DNA of 64,000 nt from Neptunicella plasticusilytica (lineage in GTDB: Bacteria > Pseudomonadota > Gammaproteobacteria > Enterobacterales > Alteromonadaceae). Below are positions 56,890 to 64,000 of the stretch, one piece after another. Both the position numbers and the translations under genes were made by a program. The stretch is taken from NCBI RefSeq assembly GCF_047922965.1, contig NZ_CP150481.1, forward strand, positions 1,798,001 to 1,862,000. The letters run 5' to 3'. Below the pieces are notes generated by a model that saw only the letters and a program-made list of their open reading frames with translations, ran no database searches and was not told the DNA's origin. The stretch's first letter is position 1. Each line of letters starts with the position of its first letter.

Positions 56890-59628
56890 ATGACCAATTC
56901 GATGCAATGCTTGAATCAAATTGAGATTAACGGTGAGCAATGTCATTACTACAGTTTTGACGGGCTGGCGGACCAGTACGATCTTTCCCGTTTACCCTTT
57001 GCCGCTAAAATTTTACTGGAAAATTTGTTACGGCATGCGAATAGCGATTTTGTCCAGTCTGGCGATATAGAGACACTTGCCAAATGGGATGTAGATAACT
57101 GGCAGGACACCGAAATTGCTTTTGTTCCTTCCCGCGTGATTTTACAGGACTTTACCGGTGTGCCTGCGGTGGTCGACTTGGCTGCCATGCGCGATGCCAT
57201 TGTGACAATGGGCTCAAAAGCCGACAAAATTAACCCGTTAAACCCGGTAGAGCTGGTGATTGACCATTCGGTGATGGTGGACGTGTTCGGTCAGGCTGAT
57301 GCCATGCAGCAAAATACCGCGATTGAGATAAAGCGTAACCATGAACGCTACCAGTTTTTACGCTGGGGACAACAGGCGTTTGATAACTTTAAAGTGGTAC
57401 CGCCGGGACGGGGTATTGTGCATCAGGTGAATCTGGAATATTTGGCCCGCGTGGTGTTTGTTAAGCCGGACGATAATAATTTGCTCTATCCCGATACACT
57501 GGTGGGTACCGATTCGCATACCACCATGATCAATGGCTTGGGCGTTCTGGGATGGGGCGTAGGCGGTATAGAGGCAGAAGCGGCGATGTTAGGTCAGCCA
57601 GTAACTATGCTATTACCGGAAATTGTCGGCTTTAAGCTAACAGGTAAATTACCGGCCGGTGCGACTGCCACGGATCTGGTATTAACCGTCACCGAAAAAC
57701 TGCGCGCCGCCGGCGTGGTGGGTAAATTTGTGGAATTTTTTGGACCCGGGGTGGATGAACTTACCTTGGCGGATCGGGCCACCATTGCCAATATGGCTCC
57801 CGAATACGGCGCAACTTGCGGCATTTTCCCCATTGATCAGCAAACTGTCGATTATTTGCAGTTAACCGGACGTGATAGCGAGCACATTGAACGTATTAGT
57901 GCCTATTTAAAAGCGATGGATATGTGGGGAACCGCTTCCCAGCAAAACGCAGTTTATCATAGTACCTTATCTTTGGCGTTAGAGGATGTGGTGCCTTCCA
58001 TTGCCGGACCCAAGCGCCCGCAGGACAGAATTTCACTTGATCATGCCGGTGCGGCTTATCGTGACTGGCTGGATTTGCAAAACGGGGTTAAATCAGCTGA
58101 TTCCGATAAGGATGAAAGCGGCTTCGAGAGTGAAGGCGGGCATCCTTCAGCCCAACTACCCGCCAGTGACGGCAGCAGTGGGGTGCCTTGTCGCTATGAT
58201 GGCGAAGATTTTGTACTCAAGCATGGCGCAGTGGTGATCGCAGCGATTACCAGTTGTACTAATACGTCTAATCCTTCAGTACTGATTGCCGCAGGCTTAC
58301 TGGCCAGAAATGCCAGAAAACGGGGACTGGATGTTAAACCCTGGGTCAAAACCAGTTTTGCGCCGGGCTCACAAGTCGTCACCGATTACCTGCTCAAATC
58401 CGGATTAAATGATGATCTGGATGCGCTGGGTTTCCAGTTGGTCGGGTACGGCTGTACTACCTGTATCGGTAATTCGGGGCCATTGCCGAGTGAAATCAGT
58501 GATGCTATCCATCAGGGAAGTTTGTCGGTCAGCTCGGTGTTATCCGGGAATCGCAATTTCGAAGGACGTATTCATCCCGAAGTTCAGGCCAATTATCTGG
58601 CATCGCCTCCTTTGGTGGTTGCCTATGCGCTGGCGGGCAATATGAAAATGGATATCACTACCGAATCACTGGGGGATGATCCGTCCGGCAAACCGGTATA
58701 TTTGCGAGATATCTGGCCAGACAGTCAGGAGATTAAACAGATTATTGAAAAAGTGATCGATAGTTCGATGTTTGTATCCCGTTATGCTGATGTATACAGT
58801 GGCAATAAAGATTGGCAGGAACTGGAAGTAGTCGAGAGTCAGAAATACGATTGGCCGGATTCTACCTATGTCAAACTACCACCTTTTTTTGACAATATCA
58901 GTGCCGACGTCCCTGAGATTAACGATATTCAACATGCCCGCTGTCTGTTAAAACTGGGGGATAGCGTTACCACCGATCATATCTCGCCGGCAGGTTCAAT
59001 CGCATTGGATAGTCCCGCCGCCGAGTATTTGCAAGGAGAGGGGGTTTCACCTAAAGATTTTAATTCTTATGGCTCCAGACGAGGCAATCATGAGGTCATG
59101 ATGCGTGGCACCTTTGCCAACGTCCGGTTACGTAATTTATTGGCGCCCGGAACCGAAGGATGCTGGACGCGTTTAATGCCTTCCGGCGAGCAGATGAGTG
59201 TATTTGATGCCGCGATGCATTATCAACAGAACAACATTCCGTCGGTAGTGTTAGCAGGCAAAGAGTATGGTACAGGTAGCTCGCGGGACTGGGCCGCCAA
59301 AGGACCTGCGCTATTGGGGGTGAAGGCGGTGATTGCACAAAGTTACGAGCGCATCCACCGTTCCAATCTGGTTGGCATGGGAATTTTGCCGCTGCAATTT
59401 ATGCCTGATGACAGTGTCGATTCGTTAAAGCTTACCGGTGAGGAGCAATTCAGTATTCCTGCTGTTAAAGCCGGGCAGAAGACGGTCAAGGTAACGGTGC
59501 TGGACGGACAGGGCAATGAACGTTCCTTTGAGGTCAAGATTCGAATCGATACCCCGAATGAATTCAGCTACTACCAGCATGGCGGCATATTGCATTACGT
59601 GCTGCGAAATCTGGCAAGTAATAAATAG
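56890..59628 (+). CDS. acnA: Aconitate hydratase A
   Basis: 912 residues, the AcnA/IRP1 type. It isomerises citrate and isocitrate and its [4Fe-4S] cluster can also act as an oxidative-stress sensor. Cluster ligands are in ITSCTNTSNPSV and GYGCTTCIGNSGPLP. DSHTTMINGLGVLGWGVGG and EYGTGSSRDWAAKG are active-site loops. A Ser/Asp/Glu-rich insert near 395-425 before the cluster domain is common in AcnA. AAGGGAGAA lies nine bases before the ATG. A bidirectional-type terminator follows. Confidence 0.97.
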   Translation: MTNSMQCLNQIEINGEQCHYYSFDGLADQYDLSRLPFAAKILLENLLRHANSDFVQSGDIETLAKWDVDNWQDTEIAFVPSRVILQDFTGVPAVVDLAAMRDAIVTMGSKADKINPLNPVELVIDHSVMVDVFGQADAMQQNTAIEIKRNHERYQFLRWGQQAFDNFKVVPPGRGIVHQVNLEYLARVVFVKPDDNNLLYPDTLVGTDSHTTMINGLGVLGWGVGGIEAEAAMLGQPVTMLLPEIVGFKLTGKLPAGATATDLVLTVTEKLRAAGVVGKFVEFFGPGVDELTLADRATIANMAPEYGATCGIFPIDQQTVDYLQLTGRDSEHIERISAYLKAMDMWGTASQQNAVYHSTLSLALEDVVPSIAGPKRPQDRISLDHAGAAYRDWLDLQNGVKSADSDKDESGFESEGGHPSAQLPASDGSSGVPCRYDGEDFVLKHGAVVIAAITSCTNTSNPSVLIAAGLLARNARKRGLDVKPWVKTSFAPGSQVVTDYLLKSGLNDDLDALGFQLVGYGCTTCIGNSGPLPSEISDAIHQGSLSVSSVLSGNRNFEGRIHPEVQANYLASPPLVVAYALAGNMKMDITTESLGDDPSGKPVYLRDIWPDSQEIKQIIEKVIDSSMFVSRYADVYSGNKDWQELEVVESQKYDWPDSTYVKLPPFFDNISADVPEINDIQHARCLLKLGDSVTTDHISPAGSIALDSPAAEYLQGEGVSPKDFNSYGSRRGNHEVMMRGTFANVRLRNLLAPGTEGCWTRLMPSGEQMSVFDAAMHYQQNNIPSVVLAGKEYGTGSSRDWAAKGPALLGVKAVIAQSYERIHRSNLVGMGILPLQFMPDDSVDSLKLTGEEQFSIPAVKAGQKTVKVTVLDGQGNERSFEVKIRIDTPNEFSYYQHGGILHYVLRNLASNK

Positions 59629-59651
59629 CTCACTATTATTCGTCTTCAAGC

Positions 59652-59682
59652 AAAAGGCCATAGCAGGTTGCTATGGCCTTTT
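59652..59682. terminator. Bidirectional terminator between acnA and the response-regulator gene
   Basis: 13-bp arms AAAAGGCCATAGC / GCTATGGCCTTTT around a five-base loop, usable by both convergent transcripts. Confidence 0.9.
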
Positions 59683-59722
59683 GATTTTATTCTGAATCCA
59701 GTCCCGGTTTGATACAAGGTAT

Positions 59723-60523
59723 TTAGGCGTTTAACAGGCTAATTAGCATTTTTCGTACTTCAGCCGGTTCAAAAGGTTTGTCGCACAGTGCGTTGATACC
59801 CGTTTGGTGAATATTACTCATATGCGCCGAATTGGCTTCAGATGTGACCATAATGATCGGAATATGCGAGGTAGCCTGATTGTAACGAATAAATTCAGAC
59901 AACTCGCGTCCGTCCATTTCAGGCATATTGTAGTCGGTGACCACTAAATCAAAGGCTTCATCTTTGAGTTTAGTCACTGCAAAAGCCCCATTTTCAGCTT
60001 CCTGAATGTTTTTCAGACCCATACCTTCCAGTACCCGCCGGATATGGTTGCGCGCCAGTTTGCTGTCATCAACTAATAGTACGCGAACATCATGAATATC
60101 AAATAATTCCAGATCCACTTCTTCGGCATTGATCAGGTCCAGTGTGGCATGCAGAGCCCGGGTTAAATGGATCGGCTCAAAGGGCTTAGGTAAAATAGCA
60201 ACCACGCCGGATTGTTTGAACTCTTCCAGTTTCGTCGGGCGAAATTCACTGGAAATGAGCATAAAAGGAATTGAACTGGTTTGTTCCTGTGATTTCATTT
60301 GTTGCAATAATTCAATGCCGGTGCCATCGCCAAAATACATAGCGCTGACCACCAGATCGACGCTGTGCTTACGCAATTCTTCTGCAGCTTCATTGATAGA
60401 TCCTACCGCCTCGATCTGGCCTACATTCTCGTTGACCAGCATTGTGGTGATAATCTTACGTTGGGTATCTGATGGCTCGACTAATAAAATACTTAAATCT
60501 GACAGGGCAATATGATGATCCAT
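59723..60523 (-). CDS. Tandem-receiver response regulator, first receiver degenerate
   Basis: 266 residues. Receiver 1 (about 9-130) has the switch Lys113 (LPKPFEP) but Ala61 in place of the phosphoacceptor Asp (VVSAMYFGDG). Receiver 2 (about 146-266) is complete: VDDSKLARN, Asp197 in VVTDYNMPEMDG, and CDKPFEPAEV. There is no output domain, so it probably works by protein contact, like CheY. The dead receiver may control dimerisation or bind another partner. The cognate kinase is not nearby. Confidence 0.93.
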   Translation of the reverse strand: MDHHIALSDLSILLVEPSDTQRKIITTMLVNENVGQIEAVGSINEAAEELRKHSVDLVVSAMYFGDGTGIELLQQMKSQEQTSSIPFMLISSEFRPTKLEEFKQSGVVAILPKPFEPIHLTRALHATLDLINAEEVDLELFDIHDVRVLLVDDSKLARNHIRRVLEGMGLKNIQEAENGAFAVTKLKDEAFDLVVTDYNMPEMDGRELSEFIRYNQATSHIPIIMVTSEANSAHMSNIHQTGINALCDKPFEPAEVRKMLISLLNA

Positions 60524-60546
60524 TCAGGATTCCTTAAAATGAAAAC

Positions 60547-60873
60547 TCAGCCTCCGGCAAGTTTAACCGTAAAACCTCGTTGTTGCAGGATTTGCATGAT
60601 TTTTTCGCGATTATCGCCTTGAATTTCAATCACACTTTGTTTGATTGCGCCACCCGTGCCGCATTTTTTCTTCAGCTCGCTGCATAGCGATTTAAGTTCG
60701 TCATCTGTCATGCCCAAACCGTCAATGGTGGTGACACCTTTGCCCTTGCGTCCTTTGGTTTCCCGCCGGATCCGCACAATGCCATCTCCTTTGCTGACAG
60801 CTTGACTGACTTTTTGCTGTGCTATTTTGCCACCATCGGTGCTGTAAACCAGACGGCTATTTGTGTCTCGCAT
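60547..60873 (-). CDS. yciH: SUI1/eIF1-like translation factor YciH
   Basis: 108 residues with the SUI1 fold: VRIRRETKGRKGKGVTTIDG, LCSELKKKCGTGGAIKQSVI and GDNREKIMQILQQRGF. In E. coli YciH is reported to bind 30S subunits and affect initiation fidelity, especially under stress. It lies 23 bases upstream of the tandem-receiver gene on the same strand, so the two are probably co-transcribed. Confidence 0.95.
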   Translation of the reverse strand: MRDTNSRLVYSTDGGKIAQQKVSQAVSKGDGIVRIRRETKGRKGKGVTTIDGLGMTDDELKSLCSELKKKCGTGGAIKQSVIEIQGDNREKIMQILQQRGFTVKLAGG

Positions 60874-61050
60874 AAATTTTATAACCAGGCCGAATTCTGA
60901 TGCGGCGATTGTATAAAAAATAGTGTTGTATTCCTATGCTTTAGCCAAATAAAAGCCGTTTAACGGAATGAATTTGAAGTTAAGTGGGGTGGTGATTAAG
61001 CGGCTAATAAGGCAAGATCATCAGACTACAAGTCATGGAGAAATGAACAG

Positions 61051-61503
61051 ATGACAAATGTCAGAATTAGAAAAGCCTCATTGGAGGATGTACAAAAATT
61101 AGTTGAATTTAATCAGGCCATGGCGCTGGAGACTGAAGGAAAAAGTCTGGATAGTACAACATTGACTGCCGGTGTCGAGACACTGATTAAACGCCCGGAG
61201 TACGGTTTTTATCTGGTCGCGGAACAAAACAATAGTATTGCTGCCGGTTTACTGGTTACCTATGAATGGAGTGATTGGCGCAATAGCCTGTTTTGGTGGA
61301 TCCAGAGTGTTTACGTTACTCCCGAGTATCGCCGCCAGGGCCTCTATTCGTCGCTATACCAGCGCGTTCAGGAGATGGCTAACGCAGAAGATAATGTCTG
61401 CGGATTCCGCTTGTATGTGGAAAAAGAAAATACCAAGGCCCAGCAAACTTATCAGGCGCTAGGGATGTCGGAGTGTGAATATTTTATGTATCAGAGTAAC
61501 TAG
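61051..61503 (+). CDS. GNAT family N-acetyltransferase
   Basis: 150 residues. The acetyl-CoA loop is VTPEYRRQGLYSSLYQRV, preceded by IAAGLLVTYEWSDWRNSLFW and followed by FRLYVEKENTKAQQTYQALG, motifs A and B of the GNAT fold. The acceptor substrate is unknown. The gene is first of a tight three-gene run with the nuclease and TerB-like genes (gaps of 3 and 15 bases). Confidence 0.93.
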   Translation: MTNVRIRKASLEDVQKLVEFNQAMALETEGKSLDSTTLTAGVETLIKRPEYGFYLVAEQNNSIAAGLLVTYEWSDWRNSLFWWIQSVYVTPEYRRQGLYSSLYQRVQEMANAEDNVCGFRLYVEKENTKAQQTYQALGMSECEYFMYQSN

Positions 61504-61506
61504 CTC

Positions 61507-62307
61507 ATGAAAAAATGCTTTATATCTTTGTTGTTATTGTTGCCGTTGCAGTGTTTGGCGTGGGGCAGCAAAGGACATGCAACCGTTGCCGATATTGCCT
61601 GGCAATTCCTGACGCCCGAAGCCCGTCAACAAGTTGATATGTTGCTTAAATCCTATCCGTTTGAATCTTTGCAACAGGCTGCAAACTGGCCAGATCATAT
61701 TCGCAAACAGGATGAGTTCAAACACACCGGCAATTGGCATTATGTCAATTTGCCCCGTGATGCAAAGTATTATCTGGCATCCAGAGACTGCGCTCAAGGT
61801 TGCGTAGTGAAAGCTTTTAATCTTATGCTGCAGCAACTCTCGAATGCTGCGGATATAAAAAAACGGGCCGAAGCATTGGCTTTTGTTATCCATTTTGTTG
61901 GCGATATGCACCAGCCTTTGCATGTTAGCTATGCTGATGACAAAGGCGGGAATAGTTACCCGCTGATCTTCAAAGGTGAAACCGTTAATCTTCATTACTA
62001 TTGGGATACGCTGGTATTAAGTGAAGATCCCGACGATGCTGCGTTAGCCAGCAGCCTGATTCGCGAAATGCCTGACGCACAAATTGTTGACTGGCGAGAG
62101 GACGATGCACAGGTCTGGATTGACGAGTCCCGCCAGATAACGGCACAGATTTACGCCAATGCACCCGATAAAGTGACTGACATTATGTTGCAACAGGATC
62201 GTCAACTGGCCCATCAACGTTTGATAAAAGCCGGCGTGCGTTTAGCGTTTCAATTGAACCAAACACTCAAATTGCACTCAATTGCAAAAGCACATTCATC
62301 ACAATAA
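61507..62307 (+). CDS. Secreted S1/P1-type zinc nuclease
   Basis: 266 residues with a signal peptide ending LQCLA, so the mature protein begins WGSKGH; the N-terminal Trp and nearby His are zinc ligands in this family. Others are in FKHTGNWHYVN, FVIHFVGDMHQPLHVSYADD plus KGGN, and NLHYYWD. It hydrolyses single-stranded nucleic acid and releases phosphate at 3' ends in the periplasm or medium, probably for nutrient salvage. The length matches the family. Confidence 0.95.
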   Translation: MKKCFISLLLLLPLQCLAWGSKGHATVADIAWQFLTPEARQQVDMLLKSYPFESLQQAANWPDHIRKQDEFKHTGNWHYVNLPRDAKYYLASRDCAQGCVVKAFNLMLQQLSNAADIKKRAEALAFVIHFVGDMHQPLHVSYADDKGGNSYPLIFKGETVNLHYYWDTLVLSEDPDDAALASSLIREMPDAQIVDWREDDAQVWIDESRQITAQIYANAPDKVTDIMLQQDRQLAHQRLIKAGVRLAFQLNQTLKLHSIAKAHSSQ

Positions 62308-62322
62308 TCACGGGAGATTAAT

Positions 62323-62769
62323 TTGCTAAATAAATTGCTGCTCTGGTTTGAGCAAAATCTATCTAATGCACAAGATACGTCGTCTGAGCATACACTCAAA
62401 CTCGCAACCGCGGTGATGTTTTATGAATTAATCCGCGCCGATAACCAGATACAAGATGCTGAATTGACGTTGCTAAGACAGTTGCTCGAAGAGCAGTTCC
62501 AATTGCCAGACGAGGAGTTGGATGAGTTGATGGACTCGGCGAATAAGCATGCTGAAGAATCGGTTGATCTAGTCCAGTTTACCCGAGTTATCAATGATCA
62601 GTGTGACCTGGAGCAAAAACAGCAGTTCATCAAGAGGTTGTGGCAGCTTGCGTATGCAGACCAGCAGTTGGATGGGCATGAAGAACACCTGATCCGTAAA
62701 GTAGCTGATCTGATTTACGTCAGTCACAGTGATTTTATCAAAGCAAAGTTGTCTGTTGTGCCCGACTAG
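62323..62769 (+). CDS. TerB-like (tellurite resistance TerB fold) protein
   Basis: 148 residues starting at TTG with GGGAGA eight bases upstream. The all-helical TerB domain shows LATAVMFYELIRADNQIQDA, LLRQLLEEQF and LWQLAYADQQLDGHEEHLIR plus KVADLI, with paired acidic residues that could bind a metal ion. Function in this isolated form is unknown; no other ter genes are present. Last gene of the GNAT-nuclease run. Confidence 0.9.
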   Translation: MLNKLLLWFEQNLSNAQDTSSEHTLKLATAVMFYELIRADNQIQDAELTLLRQLLEEQFQLPDEELDELMDSANKHAEESVDLVQFTRVINDQCDLEQKQQFIKRLWQLAYADQQLDGHEEHLIRKVADLIYVSHSDFIKAKLSVVPD

Positions 62770-63141
62770 GTGGTCAATTGCGCATGATGACTCTGTTTTG
62801 AGACAGGTTAACCTATTGATTATAAATGTTTTTTAAATCAAAACTGGGCTGATGGCGCGGATCCGCGACAAAACTTGTGGTTCAGAATGGCTGATTTTTC
62901 ACTTTTATCATTTAACTATTTGAAAAATAAATAAAATTTATAATTGGCATTAAAGTTGATATAGCACCATTAGCCTAATTGTTTCGAATTTCCCCTCAAT
63001 GAATTTGATCCAATACAACGAAGCCGTGATAGTTAGATAAACCCATATCGTCGTTTCGTCCTGAGGCATAAACTGAGAATCGACAGGTTTGTTTTGTCTG
63101 CCTTGCTTGGCAGATAGATATCAACAAAATGGAGTAATAGG
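62770..63141. other. 372-bp intergenic region with palindromes
   Basis: No gene is seen. It holds a perfect 12-bp palindrome CGCGGATCCGCG (62856-62867), an AT-rich stretch (62900-62960), and a hairpin TCTGCC-6-GGCAGA (63097-63114) in the leader of the EF-hand gene. GGAG lies before the ATG at 63142. Confidence 0.5.
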
Positions 63142-63432
63142 ATGAAAAAAGTGATTTTTGCAACTGGACTGTTTTTAGCGGCTGCTACGGCGTTTGCTGT
63201 AACTGACAAACTGGATCCTCAATTAGTCGCCAAAAAAGCAGAATCTATTGAAAAAGTTGATGTTATCGCCAAACTGGATCAGGACAAGGATGGTAAGTTA
63301 ACCATTAAAGAAGCAATGTCTGATCCGGTTCTGTTGGCTTCTTTCGGTAAAATTGATACCGATGGTGATGGTCAAATCAGTCAAAGTGAAATGGAAGCCG
63401 CAAAGCTGACTGAGCAAGAGCAGGGCTCCTGA
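63142..63432 (+). CDS. Exported EF-hand calcium-binding protein
   Basis: 96 residues with a signal peptide (KVIFATGLFLAAATAFA). Two canonical EF-hand loops follow, DQDKDGKLTIKE (about 46-57) and DTDGDGQISQSE (about 72-83), both with acidic residues at positions 1, 3, 5 and 12. It is probably a small periplasmic Ca2+ sensor or buffer, akin to bacterial calerythrin/CabD-like proteins. No partner gene is obvious. A terminator follows. Confidence 0.9.
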   Translation: MKKVIFATGLFLAAATAFAVTDKLDPQLVAKKAESIEKVDVIAKLDQDKDGKLTIKEAMSDPVLLASFGKIDTDGDGQISQSEMEAAKLTEQEQGS

Positions 63433-63527
63433 GTGGGAACGTTTTGACATGCTGGTTTTTTAACAGGAGTGAAAGCCAAAGTTAAGCCGTTCTGACATTG
63501 GATAGTTATCATTTGATGTGTAGAAAT

Positions 63528-63551
63528 AAAAGGCCGGATTTCCGGCCTTTT
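63528..63551 (+). terminator. Terminator after the EF-hand gene
   Basis: 11-bp arms AAAAGGCCGGA / TCCGGCCTTTT with a two-base spacer, followed by CATTTTTTA. Confidence 0.88.
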
Positions 63552-63598
63552 CATTTTTTAGTAGTGCCTGTATGTTATCAGGTTAAATATGTTAGCAG

Positions 63599-64000
63599 AT
63601 GAGAATAGCCTTGCGATTAGGTTCCCTTCGACAACTTACCTTGTTCAGTTTCATTTTTGCCATGTTGCCGCTTGGGGTTTTACTTTGGCAAAACCAGAAA
63701 ACCCTGACCGAACTGGGTAATATAGCTGTCAGTCAAGCCCGGCAAGCCGTTGATCTAACCCGTTCAGTGGAATCTATGCAAGGAACGGCTGTCGATATTG
63801 AGCGATTGATACGTCAATACAAAGTGCTTAAAAATACCGAATTAGTGCCGTTAATTGAAAACTATACACATAATTTCAGGTTTTCTTTTGAATTAAGTTG
63901 CCAGCAAACAGACCTGCAACAGTTGTGTATTGCGATTGAATCGCAGCTGAACAAAATCGTATCGCTACAACGAGAGGTTGATCCCAGGCAACTCGATGAT
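63599..64000 (+). CDS. Sensor histidine kinase, GlrK/QseE-like (N-terminal part only)
   Basis: 134 codons are present before the window ends. The N-terminus, LGSLRQLTLFSFIFAMLPLG followed by VLLWQ, forms one transmembrane helix, and a helical periplasmic domain follows (ESMQGTAVDIERLIRQYKVL). This order and wording resemble E. coli GlrK (QseE), whose N-terminus has SLRQL, a PL-rich helix and ERSYRQY. GlrK pairs with the sigma54-linked regulator GlrR. The kinase domain lies beyond the edge, so the assignment depends on the N-terminus alone. Confidence 0.65.
   Translation, partial: MRIALRLGSLRQLTLFSFIFAMLPLGVLLWQNQKTLTELGNIAVSQARQAVDLTRSVESMQGTAVDIERLIRQYKVLKNTELVPLIENYTHNFRFSFELSCQQTDLQQLCIAIESQLNKIVSLQREVDPRQLDD

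Noticed and set aside
63006..63035. Third TGATCC-N18 promoter before the EF-hand gene
   Set aside because: The -35 matches, but the hexamer at the right spacing is TAGTTA, unlike the TAWAAC of the two good sites, and it lies over 100 bp from the gene.

Overview
The window reads as a chromosomal segment of a marine gammaproteobacterium, most likely of the order Alteromonadales (Alteromonadaceae-like). Three things support this: the conserved order ssrA-smpB-ratAB-bamE-recN-nadK-grpE-dnaKJ; paired bifunctional TyrA and PheA genes; and large carbohydrate-type TonB-dependent receptors (TBDRs) with flavin-dependent halogenase partners and a PEP-CTERM protein. This is inferred from gene content and protein style, not from a database search. 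No rRNA or tRNA gene was found. The only stable RNA gene is tmRNA.

Region 1 (1-5.5 kb): tyrA and pheA converge; pheA carries a Phe-rich leader peptide and an attenuator. A globin, a membrane-anchored unknown protein and a chemotaxis receptor follow. Region 2 (5.7-11.5 kb, minus strand): a periplasmic binding-protein-like gene, a two-TM protein with a possible DNA-binding tail, a TBDR and a secreted tyrosine-phosphatase-like enzyme form one uptake/sensing unit. Region 3 (11.5-19.6 kb, plus strand): twin LacI-type operators precede a TBDR, two flavin halogenase homologues and a cupin-8 protein. Region 4 (19.7-25.6 kb): an acetyl-CoA hydrolase-family protein, an FAD protein, FdxA, RlmE and a TrmH-type methyltransferase.

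Region 5 (25.6-27.6 kb) is accessory DNA next to ssrA: an XRE antitoxin whose toxin is a frameshifted remnant, a BRO antirepressor, and two copies of an unusual repeat made of consecutive small hairpins. Region 6 (27.6-42.1 kb) is the conserved ssrA-to-dnaJ block, as in E. coli. It is interrupted between recN and nadK by about 5 kb holding an unrecognised 477-residue protein and a third TBDR. LexA boxes precede recN and sigma32-like promoters precede grpE and dnaK.

Region 7 (42.3-54.9 kb) holds a PEP-CTERM protein, a stress-type membrane protein, ChaB and a MITE-like element. After these comes what looks like a complete singlet-oxygen/photo-oxidative response module. On the minus strand are an ECF11-type sigma factor, its ChrR zinc anti-sigma factor and a peroxiredoxin. 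On the plus strand are TudS/DUF1722, photolyase, an NTF2-like protein, SDR, FAD amine oxidase, DUF1365, a CFA-synthase-like methyltransferase, DUF2878 and a secreted unknown protein. Two promoters of the form TGATCC-N18-TAWAAC sit before tudS and before cfa and tie the plus-strand genes to the sigma factor.

Region 8 (54.8-64 kb): fumC lies exactly between two related 284-bp inverted-repeat elements, one of which supplies the stop codons of both flanking genes. Then come acnA, a double-receiver regulator with one dead receiver, YciH, a GNAT-nuclease-TerB operon, an EF-hand protein and the start of a GlrK/QseE-like sensor kinase.
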